A DNA stretch of 64,000 bases, taken from assembly GCF_023101765.2 (NCBI RefSeq), contig NC_064212.1, positions 12,400,001 through 12,464,000 on the forward strand, given 5' to 3'. The stretch is from Spodoptera frugiperda. Lineage: Eukaryota > Arthropoda > Insecta > Lepidoptera > Noctuidae. Every line of letters begins with the position of its first letter. The stretch's first letter is position 1. The notes under the pieces are model-generated. The model did no database searches. It worked only from the letters and a program-made list of their open reading frames with translations, and had not been told where the DNA came from. Shown one piece after another: positions 61,886 to 64,000 of this stretch. A program made the position numbers and the translations under genes.

Positions 61886-63786
61886 TTTTTTTATAATTGT
61901 GACATATTTACATACATGAATTCTGAATATTATTACTAGTATTCCTTTCACAATTTGGAAAAGTTTAAATGTGTTTATTAATTTACACTAGAGTGTAACA
62001 TTCTTTAAGCGAATTCGAAATTGATGTCTCATTTTTCTCTAGCTATTGCAAGATAAGTACAAATGAAAGTAAAAATAAAAGTATAACAAAGACATCATCT
62101 TACTCAGTCCAATCAAGGTCACATACCAAGCAAATTCATTGAAGGGAGAAATGGAAGGGCGAAACACGCAACATCAATCATTACTGTCCGAATTCATATC
62201 ATTAGACGCTATAACCCTATATTCATACATTGGTCAACGAAAGTCATCATTAATATCCATTTCTCCATTACCGACGACATTGAATAATCTTCATTGTTTT
62301 AAAAAAGCGATGGACATGTTTTTGAAAGCATTGGCGTAGTTGGTCGCCCAAAGTATGGCCAAGATAACGGGCCAACAACAGCTTTGGCCAACATCGTTCG
62401 CACGCACGGCTTTAATAATATCTCAGCGGGAACTTCACAAACGTTTGAAATGAAATCTTTTGCATTTATTAAAAACAAATTGGAGAAGATGGAGAGTCAT
62501 GCGTTTAATATTATATTTCCATGGTCAGCATGGGAGTCGTCTTGATATTTTGGAATCATTCGCATCGATGCACATTGTTGATACGGTAAAAGGTGCTTGG
62601 GATCAAAGTGATGCTTATTTAAAGATCAATGAACCTGAATACTATTCTGTTATGTTCTGTATATAACTTTATCCCTATCACCTTGAATTATAAAATCTGT
62701 TGTAAGGTAACACAACTGGTCATCGGATAAAATGAAGTTAACTAAGTCCATTAAGAATAAAGTAAAAACACAAAATGTTTTACGCCCCATAATAACCATC
62801 TCTATCCTCATAATAATTCTATAGATATATCAGATAATAAACTCTAACAAGATCAACAAATAGAAGATAAATAATGCAAATCTGAACAAGTAAACATTGG
62901 TTCAACTATCGCTAACGTTCATCAAGTACTACACGCGACACCACACAAAGGTCAACAGGGTGAAAGTTCTGAGAAAACTTATTGTATCAATACTGGTATC
63001 AAGTGAGATGGAATGATTACTTAAGCTACATACAAGAATAAATAAATGAGCAATGTTTATCATGTTTAAAGTGATACGTGGGTCTAGAAACCGCAATCAC
63101 TTGAAAAATGTTTAGGTTTTGAAAAGTTGGACGAAGATGAATTCTCAAAAGCGACCGCTATAGAAAACAGCCAAAAAGATTATAAGTATCATCTCAATAC
63201 TTTTAGTAGTTGCTATGAGACTGTTTTAAGAAATAGCCAATTGTCTCGCAAACACACGAACCTAATAACGTGGAGTAATTATTGGTAGTAAATGGATAAT
63301 AATAACGGTTATGTAATTGAGTGTGGTCAGAAAATGACTGATAGGTAATTGGACATAATGGTCTGTTGAGAAATAGAATTGCTAAGAGATCGCTTTGAGT
63401 CCTTGTGTTCCGGGTTCTGCAAAGCATTTTACGAAATGTTACTAAAGTTGAGCTTCTGATGAGGTTGGGAAACTTGGGAATAAGTATGACATTAAGTTTA
63501 CGGGGAAACATATCGATATAAACGTCAAACTCTAGCTCATCATCCAAACAAATAAAAAAATATCAATGCTTCACTTCCTTCAATTATCCAAAAAATCTAG
63601 TTATTTTTAAAGTAACTCAGGACAAGAATATTTAGATAATACTTTTAAAACACAAAAAATGGTCGATTACTCCTAAAATCAAAGCCAATCCAGAACAAAC
63701 AAATTCTAATCTAAGACAAAGCAAAAGAAAAAAATCTAAAGCAATGAATTGGCATTAGATTAGTGAAATAGTTGTCAAGTTCTTAC

Positions 63787-63913
63787 CTGTGGTATCACAC
63801 GCCGTCATCTCTGTGATAAGTCCCTCGAGGTCCGGCGATATGAGCCGTTCCTCGTCCTCTGAATGCGTGTAATCCAACGCATGATATATTACTAGCGCCA
63901 AATTCACCACCAA
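63787..63913 (-). CDS. spire: spire exon E1: KIND domain segment
   Basis: 127-nt internal exon, 42 codons plus one base. It is bounded on the minus strand by the acceptor TTGCAG (63914-63919) and the donor GTAAGA (63781-63786). The residues include LALVIYHALDY, then an acidic EDEER, then LISPDLEGLITEMTACD. This matches the Spire KIND core, where vertebrate proteins have an 'IIYKALDYG ... EERELSPPLEQLI' pattern. KIND is a pseudokinase-like fold that binds the tail of Cappuccino/FMN formins. The preceding KIND exons and the start codon lie beyond 64000. The exon is split from the next by a 14.0-kb intron, and its last base G completes an Asp codon with AT of the next exon. Family identity is very secure; the splice sites are consensus. 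Confidence 0.96.
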
Positions 63914-64000
63914 CTGCAACAAAGAAATCATTGTTTTAACGCACGGGACAAAAAGAAAATTATATATATATAATTTACATCTAAAATCTACTCATGATGA
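63914..64000. other. start of intron upstream of E1
   Basis: Minus-strand intron leading into E1: pyrimidine-rich acceptor region next to the exon, then AT-rich. Continues beyond the window. Confidence 0.8.

Larger units (their letters stand above)
49772..63786. other. intron between E1 and E2 (14.0 kb)
   Basis: SINEs at 49831-50027, 50551-50701 and 53416-53530, a family-C element at 51209-51352, a foldback MITE at 56883-57076 and a Helitron-like end at 61711-61885. 50200-50460 is GC-richer and unexplained. 51360-53410, 53540-56880, 57080-61700 and 61890-63786 contain no recognised gene or repeat. 59150-60260 has unusually complex, CpG-containing sequence (see findings). Confidence 0.6.
5537..63913 (-). 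other. spire: spire gene, central part (7 exons in window)
   Basis: Span of the only recognisable protein-coding gene. Seven minus-strand exons with consensus splice sites join in one open frame of about 316 codons. Phases agree at every junction: 1/2, 0/0, 0/0, 2/1, 0/0 and 1/2 bases. The order is KIND C-terminal part, WH2-A, WH2-B, WH2-C, WH2-D, then linker, which is the known order in Spire proteins. Spire nucleates actin filaments by lining up monomers on its WH2 repeats. It acts with Cappuccino/FMN formins, which bind the KIND domain, on vesicle membranes and in oocyte polarity. The start codon and the FYVE-like C-terminus are outside the window. About 63 kb of the window is intron. Confidence 0.95.

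Noticed and set aside
62139..62666. Two plus-strand ORFs of 66 and 68 codons
   Set aside because: Unrecognised, with different frames and no splice signals linking them; consistent with chance.
63203..63547. 114-codon minus-strand ORF near E1
   Set aside because: No recognisable domain and no splice sites that would join it to E1 in phase. Probably chance within the intron.
1..64000. CRISPR arrays, operons, rRNA, phage or bacterial genes
   Set aside because: No regularly spaced repeats, no dense coding, no Shine-Dalgarno pattern. Introns and moth repeats show eukaryotic DNA.

Overview
The window is about 36% GC, rich in short transposable-element copies, and contains no long ORF. It looks like intronic DNA from a moth genome (Lepidoptera). 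The repeats (tRNA-derived SINEs, Helitron-like fragments, foldback MITEs, LINE 3' ends) are of types I associate with noctuid moths, but the family-level placement is an inference.

One protein-coding gene can be recognised, on the minus strand, running through nearly the whole window. Seven exons (63787-63913, 49617-49771, 41122-41325, 39004-39176, 38719-38782, 38499-38613, 5537-5652) join in phase into an open frame. It encodes the middle of Spire, the actin nucleator that works with formins of the Cappuccino/FMN class. The first three exons encode the rest of the KIND domain, the next three encode four WH2 actin-binding motifs, and the last is the start of the linker to the C-terminal half. 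The N-terminal KIND exons lie to the right of the window and the C-terminal exons (Spir box, FYVE-like zinc finger) lie to the left. The introns are about 14.0, 8.3, 1.9, 0.22, 0.1 and 32.8 kb.

Inside the introns are several candidate transcript features that cannot be settled by reading alone. A probable alternative first exon near 33.25 kb has an in-frame ATG and a GTAAGT donor whose phase fits the last exon, and would give a short Spire lacking KIND and WH2. A GC-rich, CpG-rich zone lies at 13.8-14.7 kb. A 39-nt cassette-like exon at 48.05 kb keeps the frame between the second and third exons. An exon-like open frame sits on the plus strand at 36.0 kb.

Region by region, the rest is mobile-element debris. 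1-5.5 kb: AT-rich repeat, a foldback element, a family-B element between direct repeats, a SINE-like element and a Helitron-like end. 5.7-33 kb: a hAT-type MITE with an 8-bp target duplication, a tandem duplication that carries half a MITE, SINE and MITE copies, LINE relics. 39-49 kb: a nested insertion, foldback copies and tandem family-B copies. 49.8-63.8 kb: SINEs close to the second exon, one very symmetrical foldback MITE, then a long stretch with few recognisable repeats. I see no rRNA, no functional tRNA gene, no CRISPR array and no complete autonomous transposon.
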